DNA from: Druceiella hillmani
Lineage: Eukaryota > Arthropoda > Insecta > Lepidoptera > Hepialidae
Assembly (NCBI GenBank): GCA_039881145.1
Contig: JAYKKI010000088.1
Coordinates: forward strand, 1,698,501-1,762,500
Length of the DNA stretch: 64,000 bases
Direction: 5' to 3'
Shown here: piece by piece, positions 23,928 through 35,190 of the stretch
Layout: each line of letters starts with the position of its first letter
Numbering within the stretch: position 1 is the first letter of the stretch
The notes under the pieces: generated by a model
Told to the model about the DNA's origin: nothing
The model's input: only the letters and a program-made list of their open reading frames with translations
The model's database searches: none
Program-made: the position numbers and the translations under genes

Positions 23928-25047
23928 GTCTATTATGTAATTTATAATTTCTAATCAGCGTTTAAATATTGTGTTACTTTTAAATGTTCCGAAAAGAACT
24001 TTATTGAAAAATGTTATAACAATGTTTGTCGTTCACGAAAAAATTAGTAGCGTTTATTTCAGAATTCTTAAAAAAATCTTTCGCGAATAGTTTGTCAATA
24101 GAAAAAATAAAATTATTAAATGAGTTTAAAATTGAATATAATACTCGCGTTAATATAAATATTTTTATATGTTTTCAATTTGAATACATTGTATCGCTCA
24201 CATTGTTGAAATTCCTGACTGTTTATAATCTCTAAACTAAAAAAAAATAGTTATATTCGTACTGAGAATTTTTCAAAATGACTAATTCTTAAAATTTTGT
24301 TAATAAAATATTTTTAATATCTTAATTATGTTTTTTTGAGTAGATAGATTTTATTTTTAAATTATTATCAATAAAATAATGCCCTTAACGTATTCTCCTT
24401 GCTATTACAAAATCCTTCAACTTCAAAGAAATAGCTGTTCTTTATATTCGTTGTTCTGAGCGCCAAATTTTAGCACAGAGTGAAAAGAAATAGCGATCGT
24501 CTTTTTCTGTGCTATCCACTCACATTTTTCTAAGACATTTTCGTTTTAATTGTCTATGTAAAAACGTATATAACTCTGATCTGAAAGAAGAAGCGTTATC
24601 TAATTTGGCATGCATCCTGTACATTTATAGCCGTACACAATTTTATCACCAATTCTTTCGGAGTTTATTTTAAAAGACTTCTTTTCATTGTCTTCAAAGG
24701 GCAAACTATTGTAATTTGATTTATTTTAAACCTACTTAGTTAAAAAAATGAAGCAGTTTTGAGTTCCGCTCTATTTTTTATACATGTAACACATATGTAT
24801 GTCTGGCAAGCATGGACTGTTTCGAATACTACTGTGCAAGAAAAAGTGAAGAACGATGATCAAATAAGAGTAAAGCGGTTAGCAGAGAAGATTAACCTAT
24901 CTAACGACACAATATTTACTTTCTTCATGACAATCTTCATTTATCAAAAAAATGTAATTTTTTTATTGTCCCTGCCGTTATTAATTTCAAGTTCGAATTT
25001 TATGCAACAATAATGTCGCAGCCGAAACGTCTTTAATATTATTTTTA

Positions 25048-25286
25048 TTCACAATTAAATGAAACTACATGATGTAGTATTATTTCTAGTTTCTTTAAAT
25101 TCTTTACCACGATCTAGGTTTCGTTGTATTACAACATCTTTGCTAATAGCCCACCTGAAGATGTAATACAACGAAACCTAGATCGTGGTAAAGAAGTTAA
25201 AGAAAGTAGAAATAATACTACATCACGTAGTTTCATTTAATTGCGAATAATGAATTTCTACAAAATTAACGCCAAATATATTCAAT
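25048..25286 (-). mobile_element. Foldback element family FB-A, copy 5
   Basis: Orientation is reversed: the inner end (ttcacaattaaatg) is on the left, and the outer arm (gaatttctacaaaattaacgcc, aaatatattcaat) is on the right. The centre is shortened. The flanks share ATTATTTTTA (25038-25047 and 25287-25296); read as 13 bp (AATATTATTTTTA), the duplication overlaps the element end. Confidence 0.88.
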
Positions 25287-25575
25287 ATTATTTTTACTAA
25301 TTAAATTATCATAACTGTTATTATTTTGTTTGAAATTAAAATTGGTTCGTGTCGAACATTGTCACTACAGAGTATATGATATAACAACATATGATCCTTG
25401 ATGCCACGCATATGATCGTTGTATTTATTCTCTGGGTAGATACATATATGTTAATCGTAGGTTGAATGCAATATATGATGGTGCTCCGTCATTTATTGTT
25501 CATTAGAACTCAAAAATGCACTTTTGTGCCATAACTAAATGCACAAATAAAAGCCGTAACCAATTGCGGAATTTT

Positions 25576-25757
25576 CAATAATCGATAAGTTAAGTTTAAT
25601 ATATTTAATAAAAAATATTTAATAATCGATAAATTAACTTTAATATATTTAATAAATTTATTTAATAATCGATAAGTTAACTTTAATGTATTTAATAAAA
25701 ATTATTAAATAATCGATAAGGTAACTTTGATATATTTAATACAAATTATTTAATAAA
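25576..25757. repeat. Four-unit AT-rich minisatellite, about 46-bp period
   Basis: Units carry 'aataatcgataagttaactttaatatatttaata'. The word ATCGATAA occurs four times at regular spacing. There is no coding sense. Confidence 0.8.
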
Positions 25758-26070
25758 AACGTTATTGGCGACATCACTGCATTGGTACGCGACCCTAGTG
25801 CAGCACTTGATGTCATTATTGCATAAGTATCGATAACTTGAATATGCTTGGAGACTGTCATCTTAATGAGATAAAAGTTTCACACTTTAGGAAGTTTAAT
25901 TTACATAATAATGATATTAAAATAAACGACTGATACGTTTTCCATTAATTTTATAAGATAGATTAAAAAAGTAAGTAAGATTATTAAAGATAATAGTATA
26001 AAATATACGTTGTTTAAAAAACAAATGCAATTAATGAAAAAAAAACATATAATCAAGGCTTCAAATCATG

Positions 26071-26310
26071 ATTGAATATATTTGGCGTTAATTTTGTAGA
26101 AATTATTGATAATTAAATGAAACTACGTGATGTAGTATTATTTCTACTTACTTTAAGTTCTTAACACGACCTAGGTTTCGTTGTATTACAACATTAGATC
26201 TTTGCTAAGATCCCACCTGAAGATGTTGTAATACAACGAAACCTAGGTCGTGGTAAAGAACTTAAAGACACTAGAAATAATACTACATCACGTAGTTTCA
26301 TTTAATTGTG
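26071..26310 (+). mobile_element. Foldback element family FB-A, copy 6 (no target duplication)
   Basis: The outer arm is at 26071, with complementary arms about 'acattagatctttgctaagatcccac', ending 'tttcatttaattgtg' at 26310. The flanks (aatcatg versus aataaaaataat) do not match. Instead, the right flank repeats the left flank of copy 5 in reverse (26308-26331 versus 25029-25052). Confidence 0.85.
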
Positions 26311-26331
26311 AATAAAAATAATATTAAAGAC

Positions 26332-28245
26332 TGGAATTCCTGATGGCTCCCACATTACAAAATTTTTGTAACTAAAACTAAAATCATTTTGATTAACACG
26401 AACCATAACTTGTTTCGAGAACCTAGTTCCCTTGGAAACTTAAAACGATTTGATGTTATGTTTAATTAAACCCCGTTTTTTTATTTAAACTGTACTCCTT
26501 CATCCGTCAATATTTATTTAAATTTTCGAAGTTATAACCATGTGTACACATTACTATTTTCTTGTGTTAAATGTAAATAATAAATATTTTTGAACCCGTA
26601 AACATCACAATTTCATAGAACTAAATTTTCTTAATGAAAATTAAATTTAAAAGTTTCCGCTAATCTGTTATGCTGACTTAGTTCGATATTGTGATGACCG
26701 GTTGATAAGTGTGAGAACTATAAAATCTCTGTAAAGATTTTGAATCAAGGTGAAATTGAACATCGCAATGTTATTAGCACTTCAAAAGATCAGAGTTCGA
26801 AATTGGTGACGTGTGTTCGCATACAGTTCTGGGAACCAGTCATGTTTTTTATATTGACAAAATATAAGTTTTTTGCATTATTTACTCGATACCGAATCGT
26901 AAAATATTGTTTTTTAATGTTTCCGTTTTATAGTTTTTATATACGTTTTAAATCATTTAAATCTAGCAGGTAATAACAACTAAACAAAATAGAATACTTG
27001 GATGAAAAAAAGGTGTTTATTTCGAAAAATAATAAATTAATATTTGTATATATGTCTATGATGGATATGCAATATTTAAAAACAATGTAAAATTTTATGC
27101 GTATTATTAACCACAATATAGGGAAAGATCCAAGAAGAATTATAATATTTCAATGTACCTTGGTATCTTGAAAAAAGTGATTTGTATTAAACTTCTTTCT
27201 TAATGTAGTTGGAATAGATAATTAACTGTCATTATAAATCCAAATTATCGTAATAAATGTGTTTTTGTTTAGATTATGGACATCAAAATTATTGTAAGTT
27301 CTAATAAAAAATTAAATACGATGTTAGTTGCAAATTATGGAAATGTAGGTATATCCAAAATTAATAGAGAGCTCAAACATTTTCTTAAATAAAATAGCGA
27401 AATTTTTAATTATAATGCGCTGCAACCGACGAACCCCTATTATTTAGGTATATGGGCTTTAGCTCGATATCGTGGCAAGGAGTCGATAAATGTTTGCATA
27501 GCACTAAAATTATAGAATATTTGTTGCGAGGGAAATATGTGACTCAAGTGTGCAGAAAAGAGGACGAATTTAATACTTCTATGATGATTATGGGCAAGGG
27601 AGAGGGGGTCATGCACCACATTTTAATAGGCGCTTTTAACGTTCATTTGTTTCAAACTGGCGACACGTGTTTTCACACAGTTTGGAGAATATGCAATTCG
27701 ATTTTAAGTAATGAAATAATAAAATTCAGTAAGAATTTCTTATAAACTTAGCTTTATTCAGTCACAAACGTCATCCTTGATCCATTGTACTTGCTTTTCA
27801 TTTTCTGCTGGTTTTGGAGTATATATATTCAAACGTTTAGCTCTCAAAGTATATTTGACTTGAAGTTTCTACTGTTTGTAATTTCTGCCGTCAAACTTTT
27901 CAATCTTCATCGAATTTGTGCTTTGCTTATTAAAGTTAGACGAAGTTTTGAAGTACGTGCCAGGAAAGTTTTCTACTTTAATATATTTGCTCAACTTTAC
28001 TCAATTTTGCTAATCAATAAATATTTCTTGCGCTCTGATCCCGTAACCAATTAGATTTTATGCAAGGTAACACAAAATTTAATAAGAATTTATGGTCACC
28101 ATACCTTCAAATTTATATTGCTTAATATATACCACTTCAATCTTGTTTTATGCTCTGTAACTGTCGCGATCTTCTCTTATTCATCTCGTATAACTACGAC
28201 GTATTTAAAAAGATAGAACAGCTGCCCCTCCCATAGACTTTGTAC
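26332..28245. other. No recognised gene
   Basis: AT-rich sequence with several chance frames. The longest is 27452-27745 plus (97 residues, MGFSSISWQGVDKCLHS...). It has moderately protein-like composition, but no start context, splice sites or family resemblance that I can see. I leave it uncalled. Confidence 0.4.
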
Positions 28246-28573
28246 AATTGGGTATTTGACTAATTTTTTTTATTTCATTAATCATAATTTCAAGGTAAAA
28301 GCTGAGGAAGAGTGAACATTTTTTTTAATAATCTTAAAAATTGACCGAGTTATAAAAGTTTAAATTTAACCTTTAGAGAAGGACGGCAGTACTGTGTTGT
28401 GAGGTCATTTTTAATATTGCACATTGTATTCTACGAGAGAAAAAGAGACAGGGATATACACAACTCTATCCGTATCTTCAAATTTAGAAACCTACAACTG
28501 GCTTATTTTTCAATCAATTTTTGAATTTTTTTCAAGACTGGTTTTTAATTAACTTACATTTCACAATATTGTA
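28246..28573 (+). repeat. Dispersed 328-bp repeat R-B, copy 1
   Basis: It matches 38773-39101 over its full length at about 90% identity by eye. It begins 'aattgggtatttgac', runs through 'ggacggca.tactgtgttgtgaggtc' and 'agagacagggatata.ccaactctatccgt', and ends 'ttcacaatattgta'. There are no terminal repeats and no frame. Sharp ends in both copies indicate a mobile unit (SINE- or MITE-like). Confidence 0.88.
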
Positions 28574-30725
28574 TTCCCAATAAATCATTAAGATTTAGGC
28601 TTAAAATATCATAATTATTACTATTTATGATTATATTACGTTTTAATGCAATATCGATATTTTTATTGCAAAACAATTACGAAAGTAAGGAGTAAAAGAT
28701 AGTGGAATCCAATCGCATTTTTACATCATCATTATTAAATTCATTTGAAAACACTTAAATAAACTTAAAGCGAACATAATTAATTGCCTACAGTATTACA
28801 TACGTACTCGCCTATCCGTATCCGTATGTGTGTGTGTGCGTAAATTAATGTAGAGCTTTCAGCAGCGTGCAGATAAAGACTGTTTACTATTACTACATAT
28901 CCACGTCCCCAATCGTTGTGGGCAATTGCGCTGATCGAGCGAGTTGGCGCTATATGTCACCAACATAGCTGCTTCTCTTTCTAACCAATAGCGTCGATCG
29001 AATGACTGTCTCGATAGCACGCTGGCGCAATAACTTTGTATTGGGCCGTACGTCTTTATTATAACCGAATGGTAAAAATGAAATTATGTAAATAAATATT
29101 TTATGCTACACATTTAATTGAGTGAAAGTGATTTGATAACAATAATATTAAGATAGAATTTGAAACAAGGTACTTGGTGTGGATCCTAAAACGAAATAAA
29201 ATTTTAAATAAAAATAAATTTTGTTCATTTATAACTGTGATACACTGGAATAAGATCTTCGTTTTATTTTTCACTTTTAATAAACCATATAAAAAGCCTA
29301 TGAGGAGACACTACAAGGATACGTTTTCCAACCACATCGCGTTCACACTAAACAATGACTTTTAATAACAGTTTGTATTTTAAAATTGCTCAGTGACATG
29401 TTTGTACACATAAAACTATAGGTACTAACCAAATAAGTTGATACAATACAAAATTAACACAACAACAAACACAAAAAGGGAGACAAAACAATCTCCTGTC
29501 CTTATTGATTTTATTGGTTTCGAAGCACTCGTACACAGAGCAATAACGGACATGAATTTTTAAAAATGTTATTAATTAAGACTGAATTAAACAAGTTAAA
29601 TTCAACCAAACATCGCAAAATCAAACAAATAACACGCGCACGCAACAAGCGGCAACCTGGGATTGCGTACTCTTGATCGTACTCTCTATCTGCGGGTGAC
29701 GTTAAACTGGCGAGGGAGGTGAGTGTCGCTTCTTTATGCAGTAATAGTTAATATTATTTGCTTAAAGATTGAAGGTGACTCTTAAGCTTACCGACTATCC
29801 TACCTGATGCCCTCTATCGCGCAACACTATTCAGTACATCGATAAGTACTGAATAGATTGAACGCCTGTGAGCGAAAATTTAAAACGATCAACTGTGTTC
29901 AGTTTAGTCTCGTTTATAACGAGTGCGATGAAGAAAATACACTAAAACACCAGATAGCGCTAAATGCATTCGATTTATCATAGTATCGCTGAATGTCGTT
30001 GACCAATGCCATATTTTTTTTACTCTCCATGTGTTTTACGTGTCCATACAAAATTTGACTATTAAAGTATTCTTTGGGAAATTTAGTTTTTCATTTCATA
30101 CCTATTTTCTCCACTGAAAAACTTAAAAAATTAAAAATATTTGATGTAAATGCAGTTTAGTACAAGTGAAATTTCGAGTGTTTCTTGTGGAAGTATATAC
30201 GTTAATAAAAAAATCAAGAAAAAATTGCAGTTTAGAAAAAATCGATTTGAAAAAAAATATTCACGGAAAATATATTCAAATTTGTTTGTTCCTCACACTT
30301 TTCACTAATTTCACAATGAATTTATCAAAGACATTACACTCTTGACATCCACTAAAGCATAAATGTGGTAAAATAAGAAATTTGCAAAAAATTCAGTTAC
30401 ACCAACTCCAAAAATGGCTTACTATTTTTATATCTTTAATTTATGGTATTTTTTTGTAAATTAATAACAAATATGTGACATATTTGTTTTATTAGGAATT
30501 TTTAAGTAACATTTTATTAAAATTTGTTTTTATAATATGAATTCATTTTTTATTGAATATTAAATGTAAGAATGTACATTAGAAAAGATATATTTAAGAA
30601 AAATAATTTCTGGTGATTATTTTACTACAAAAAATTTATTTGAAAAATAATTCTGAATTCGTAATCTTTATGGAATCCTTTTAGATTATTATTATTTTTT
30701 TGAGCTTTTGGTTTTTTTTTACATA
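28574..30725. other. No recognised gene; two GC-richer patches
   Basis: Patches at 28890-29050 (with gcgctgatcgagcgagttggcgc) and 29635-29720 stand out from the AT-rich background. The second contains GAGGGAG then GTGAGTG at about 29710-29723, which could be a splice donor of an untranslated plus-strand exon. Nothing else supports this. Confidence 0.3.
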
Positions 30726-30729
30726 TATA

Positions 30730-30975
30730 AATTTTTGTTTGTATTTATAATTTCTTTTTATCCGATCCTCTTCGCTTATTCAATTGTTAGTTCTTTTGAG
30801 TTTTTTTTTTAAATTCATGTTTGTGTTTATAATCTCTCTACGTCATCCTTGGTGTTTATTCAATTTTTGCACCTTTTGAGGTATTTTTATATCAATTCGT
30901 ATTTGTATTTATAAACTCTCTTTGCATGATCTTTCTTTATTATTCAATTTTTGAACCATTCGGATTTGTTTTTTT
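30730..30975. repeat. Three-unit degenerate T-rich tandem repeat, about 84-bp period
   Basis: Units share 't.tttgt.tttataa.ctct', then 'tattcaatttttg.accttttgag', then a T-run. They are diverged copies. No frame. Confidence 0.6.
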
Positions 30976-32099
30976 TTTGAGAAAGCTGTTTTATATGAAG
31001 TATGTATTTTTAAAAAGTTTTCGAATGGTTTCAGTACTTTTTATAAATGAACTTTTGTGATGATGTGTCAAGTAGTGCCAGGCGATTATAAGTACTAATA
31101 AGATTTTATTGTTTCGTGTTTTGTTATTTGTAAACGTTATGAAATACTAAGGACATATCGCCTGAAAATAATTGCGAGATACAGACGCTTTTGAATCACA
31201 CCAATAAGCCTAACAGACATATTGCAGTAACCTAAACTGTGGATAGAATTTTAAGATTTGACTCTTATACTAGTTGTGATGGCAAAACGTCTTAACTGGG
31301 CGAAAGCTGGCTGAAACTGGAATATGGATGACTGGAAAAAGGGTAATTCTCTTCTCAGTTCACAGTTCTATATTTCATAGTATATATTACATTTTTACAT
31401 TGACACGACAGCGTTGTATATTATATTTCGTTTATTTAGATTTTTGAGGGTCAAAAATCTAAATATACAAACTTCCACATTTATAATATCGAACTATCAA
31501 ATCAAATTTGACTTTAAATTTGCAGTAACAAAGTCAAAAAAAAAACGGTCACCGGAAGAGAAAATTCCAGTGATATTGGAAAGGAAGTTAAGGTATCTCA
31601 TTCTGTGCTAGAAGAGAGTCTTTAAAGCTTTGTCAACTTATTATCACTTTCAGTATATGAATCAGTAAATACGCAGCTCGCAGCATCTCTATCATCATGT
31701 CTTATGGAGGAGGATGTTGATGGAAATCATATTGGAAAATGGGTTGGAACATCCTTTTTAATAACAACAGCGCAGGTTTAAACTATTCTAGCTCCTTGAA
31801 GAAAATTACAATTTCGTTGCTTGTAAAAAAAAAATTCTAACTTGTTTATTCAAAAAAATTAAAAGACGTTCTTTTGTTTGTTTCGCATTTTCTTTCTACT
31901 GAAAATTGGACGTAGCGTAATGGGGCGAGACTCTAATAATCATCCAGCCCTTTATTAAATATAAGGCAAGGTTCACGTTTTATGTATCATCGAACGTACT
32001 TTTTTGTGTCATCGATCAGTGAAAAAATAGCCAAGTGCGTCCGCAAAAATATTCCGCAACACATTGGTATATATGCAAATTGACTATAAAAAAAAGTTA

Positions 32100-33150
32100 C
32101 AAGAAAATAGAAACGCCTTGAAATATGTCATCAAAATATTTTATTTTGCTGAGATTAGGATTTACCATTGGAACAGAAAAATTAAGGAGAGTGTTTTTTT
32201 CAGGGCTTGTCAACAATAAAAATCGATTCTGTACACGAAAAAGGAAATAAACAGGTCACCGATCAAAACGAAATTTTAAATTTATTTGGAGTCTTTATCA
32301 GATAAACTTTTATTGAAGGCATACAATAGCAAGTGTCAGTAAGATTTAGCTATTAGGATCTGACTATTTATTAGAATAAATCAACCTATACATCTGGAAA
32401 GAAGCAATTATCATTACGTCTTAAATTATAGAACTGCAAGAAAATAATGCTTATAAAAGAATTACTTGGTTTTGTCGAGTTAGAAAGAAATGAATTCTTA
32501 AGTGATAGCCATGGAAAGTAAGACCTTTATTAATAAATAAAATTTTGATGCAAATAATTGCTTAGGGTCCCACGATGGGCCTGCAGTGATGGCGAGAAAA
32601 CATGTGTCCAAATGTTATTGAGGGAAATATATGAAGATAATTTATATTTTCACTTTCCTACCCAAAAACTAAATTAAACCTTGCTGAAAATGACTTAAAT
32701 AGCGTGTCCGAAATGTGAAACTCTGTAGCTACTGTTTAATTAATTTGATTAGAGAATCCCTTTTGCGCAGAAAATATGCATCGAAGTTCTCTGCTATGTG
32801 CTACGAAAGTATGAAAATATAGCAATCTTTAAAAAATATTTAATTGAAAATATGAAAATGCTTGAAAAGTTTTCTGAAGAAAGAAATTCTAAGACAAGAA
32901 AAGTGGTTTTCCAGTTGCCGTTTGCTGTTGGACAAACCACATCCAAGTGGATCCTATGTAATAGAGCAAGTATACTACGTCATTTCAAAATTAGATCCGA
33001 AAATCATGGTGTTCGATTCTATTTATTCACACTTCATATTTTTTGGAATCTTGAATTATCTACAAAAATTGTCCAATTTTCCCAGACCTGGCGATATTTA
33101 TCAAGTATTTGAAATCATCTGTAAAATACAAATAATTTTGTAATATCTAA
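32100..33150 (+). pseudogene. Degraded hAT-like transposase (DUF4371 / zinc-finger-MYM-type family)
   Basis: Pieces of one protein lie in order across several frames. GKKQLSLRL is near 32395. ELLGFVELERNEF near 32456 corresponds to the '..FLGFVEL..' segment. NCLGSHDGPAVM near 32562 corresponds to the 'C.G.gYDGAs.MsG' segment. An YIFTFLPK..INLA stretch near 32640 sits where 'YvHC.aH.LNL' occurs. YENIAIFKKYL and MLEKFSEERNSKTRKVV (32812-32900) correspond to the 'RYKsI..Fk..f......L' helices that follow. Many stops and frameshifts interrupt these pieces. In hAT transposases this region holds the RNase H fold with its large helical insertion. The N-terminal zinc finger and C-terminal dimerisation region are not recognisable. 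Confidence 0.65.
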
Positions 33151-33504
33151 TCAGGGGATATATCCATTTTTTGGTACCCCTTTTAATATGCTTAGAGATT
33201 TGGTACTCCTCCATAAAATCATTGTATAATACAATAAAAAAAAGTGAAATAGTACATGAAAGAATGAAAAAAGCAAATAATTGATAAAGGATTTTGTATA
33301 ATTTGCGTTTGGAACTTTGTTCCTGTGAATAATTTCTTGAAAGGTAATCATTTGATTAATTGTAACTGTAATAGTTACATAATTATGGTTATTCGGGCCT
33401 TGAATAAAGTATAACACTGAAAACAAACAATGGAAACAATATTTTTGTTGGACAGGATGAAACTTTCATGAACCACAAATTGTGTTTGCATATTTATTTT
33501 GTCA

Positions 33505-33975
33505 AGAGTCATGTTACAAAAAATAGCCGCACTGTTCTTTGCCACGTTACAAAACATAGTAGTGTCCCTTGCCAGTTACAAAACATATCAGTGTACCTTG
33601 CCATGTTACCAAATAGCACAGTGTTCCTTGCCACGGTACCAAATACGATAGTGACAAAACATAGCAGTGTTCTTTGCCATGTTATCAAATATAACAGTGT
33701 TCCTTGCCACGTTACAAAGCCTAATAGTGTCTCTTGCCACATTACAAAACATGGTAGTATTCCTTGCCATATTACCAAATACAGCAGTGTTCCTTGCCAC
33801 GGTACAAAACATAGCAGTGTTCCTTGCCATGTTACCAAATACAGCAGTGTTCTTTGCCACGTTACAAAATATAGCAGTGTTCATTGTCATTTTACCAAAT
33901 TCAGCATGTTCCTTGCCACGTTATAAAACATAGTGGTATTCCTTGCTATGTTAACAAACACAGCAGTGTACTGCT
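33505..33975. repeat. 30-bp minisatellite, about 15-16 units
   Basis: Units follow 'ttgccacgttacaaaacatagcagtgttcc'. Units with 'cacgttacaaaacatag' tend to alternate with 'catgttaccaaatacag', a 60-bp higher-order pattern. Because 30 is a multiple of three and the unit lacks stops in several frames, long frames appear on both strands (33468-33926 plus, 33509-33890 minus), reading as a decapeptide like CHVTKHSSVP. No gene is implied. Confidence 0.92.
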
Positions 33976-34079
33976 AATGCTGCAGTGTACTGAAATATAA
34001 ATAACGTTCTTGTATAAAGCTAATGAAGAAAGAAGAACTTATTGAACTCGTCAATCAGATAAATGAGAAAATTTCTATT

Positions 34080-34609
34080 TTTTAGGGTTTCATACCTCAA
34101 AAGGAAAAACGATACCTTTATAAGGTAACTCACGAATCCGTTTGTCCTTCCGTCATAGCCCTTTTTTCGAAACCGTTTGACGTCTACGTCAAACGGTTAA
34201 AAGTCGGTACAGCAATAAAGCATATTATCCCGCACATATTTCAATAACTAACCCTCAAAGGTATTAATGTGGAAGTGGAGGGGGGAGAACGGCGGATCAT
34301 ACTGACGTACTCGATTTCTTTAAGTTTCATATACAGAGTGGTATTGTTTGAAATAATTGTTAGTTTATTATCTATATTTTAATAAATATAGAAAAAAAAT
34401 ATGTCACACCCCCCGAAAATACTGGACCTAAAATTACGAAAACTATGCAAACACACATTTAGAACACTATGCAAAGGTTGTAGGAAACCTATAACGATAA
34501 TTCTAGATGTCATGGTTTTGATAAAATTTATAATTAAATAAGGTGACGATATATATGTCACCCTATTTAATTATATTACGTCATTTCTTGCAGTACGAAG
34601 TCCATATTA
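34080..34609 (+). repeat. Lepidopteran-type repeat, left part (split by the element at 34610)
   Basis: It runs from 'ttagggtttcatacctc' through 'ccgtttgtccttccgtcatagcc', a perfect 13-bp hairpin (aaccgtttgacgt, 34171-34183 with 34186-34198), 'actggacctaaaatta' and 'aggtgacgatatatatgtcaccct'. It is followed after the insertion by 'ttatgatggcttatgatg..ttcacttcaaacgagg'. A diverged paralogue in the same order lies at 47890-48530. Confidence 0.65.
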
Positions 34610-35132
34610 AGCTGGAACAAATTATCGAACGCGACTTACAGTCGCGGCTGACGGAAGTGACTGATGCTACATCTGGCCAGTACTTATTACATCTAAATAG
34701 GCAAACTACCAGCAATAAGTCGCGGACGTGAATTTGAGCACTCGGACGTCTGAAGAAAATCTGTCAATCTGTCTGCCAATCGCGAACGCATCTGTTGCAC
34801 GTGCCCCGTGCACGTGCAACAGATGCGATTGTTGACGTGATCGTGAGATTGGGACGTGACCGCGCCGCAGACAGCAGCTAACTGCGTTGTAATGTAGACA
34901 ATTTTTTCGCAGCTTTTCACATACAATGATGGGTAACAAATAAATAATTCTGTATCAATTATTTATTTCGAGAATAAGAATCTTTATGTAACAATAAATG
35001 AAAATATAAGAATATTGTCTGTAAAATGTCCGCGCGACACGTCTGAACAGTGTCTGAACGCGGCTGTGCAAACTGTGTAGGTCGCGACTGTCAGCCACGA
35101 CTCAAGTCGCGTCCGATAATTTATTCCCAGCT
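34610..35132. mobile_element. TIR DNA element with 3-bp TTA target duplication
   Basis: The left end AGCTGGAACAAATTATCGA and right end (reversed) AGCTGGGAATAAATTATCGG are followed by matching 'ACGCGACTT.CAGTCGCGGCTGAC'-like sequence, giving TIRs of about 45 bp. TTA flanks both sides (34607-34609 and 35133-35135). The paralogous repeat near 48420-48460 is uninterrupted at this point, an empty site. TTA duplications are typical of PIF/Harbinger elements, but no transposase is present. Inside lies a perfect 18-bp hairpin around CACGTG (34787-34804 with 34810-34827, loop cccgt). The frames at 34693-34939 are not genes. Confidence 0.8.
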
Positions 35133-35190
35133 TTTATGATGGCTTATGATGTATAAAGAAATTTCACTTCAAACGAGGTACGGAAACAGC
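35133..35190 (+). repeat. Right part of the repeat split by the TIR element
   Basis: 'gatggcttatgatgtataaa.gaaatttcacttcaaacgaggtacgga' matches 48440-48490 of the paralogue. Confidence 0.65.

Noticed and set aside
32798..33143. Two overlapping plus-strand frames as separate genes
   Set aside because: They are frameshifted parts of one degraded hAT-like transposase, annotated once as a pseudogene.
33468..33933. Open frames of 88-152 codons on both strands
   Set aside because: They are translations of a 30-bp tandem repeat whose unit lacks stops in several frames, so there is no evidence of a gene.
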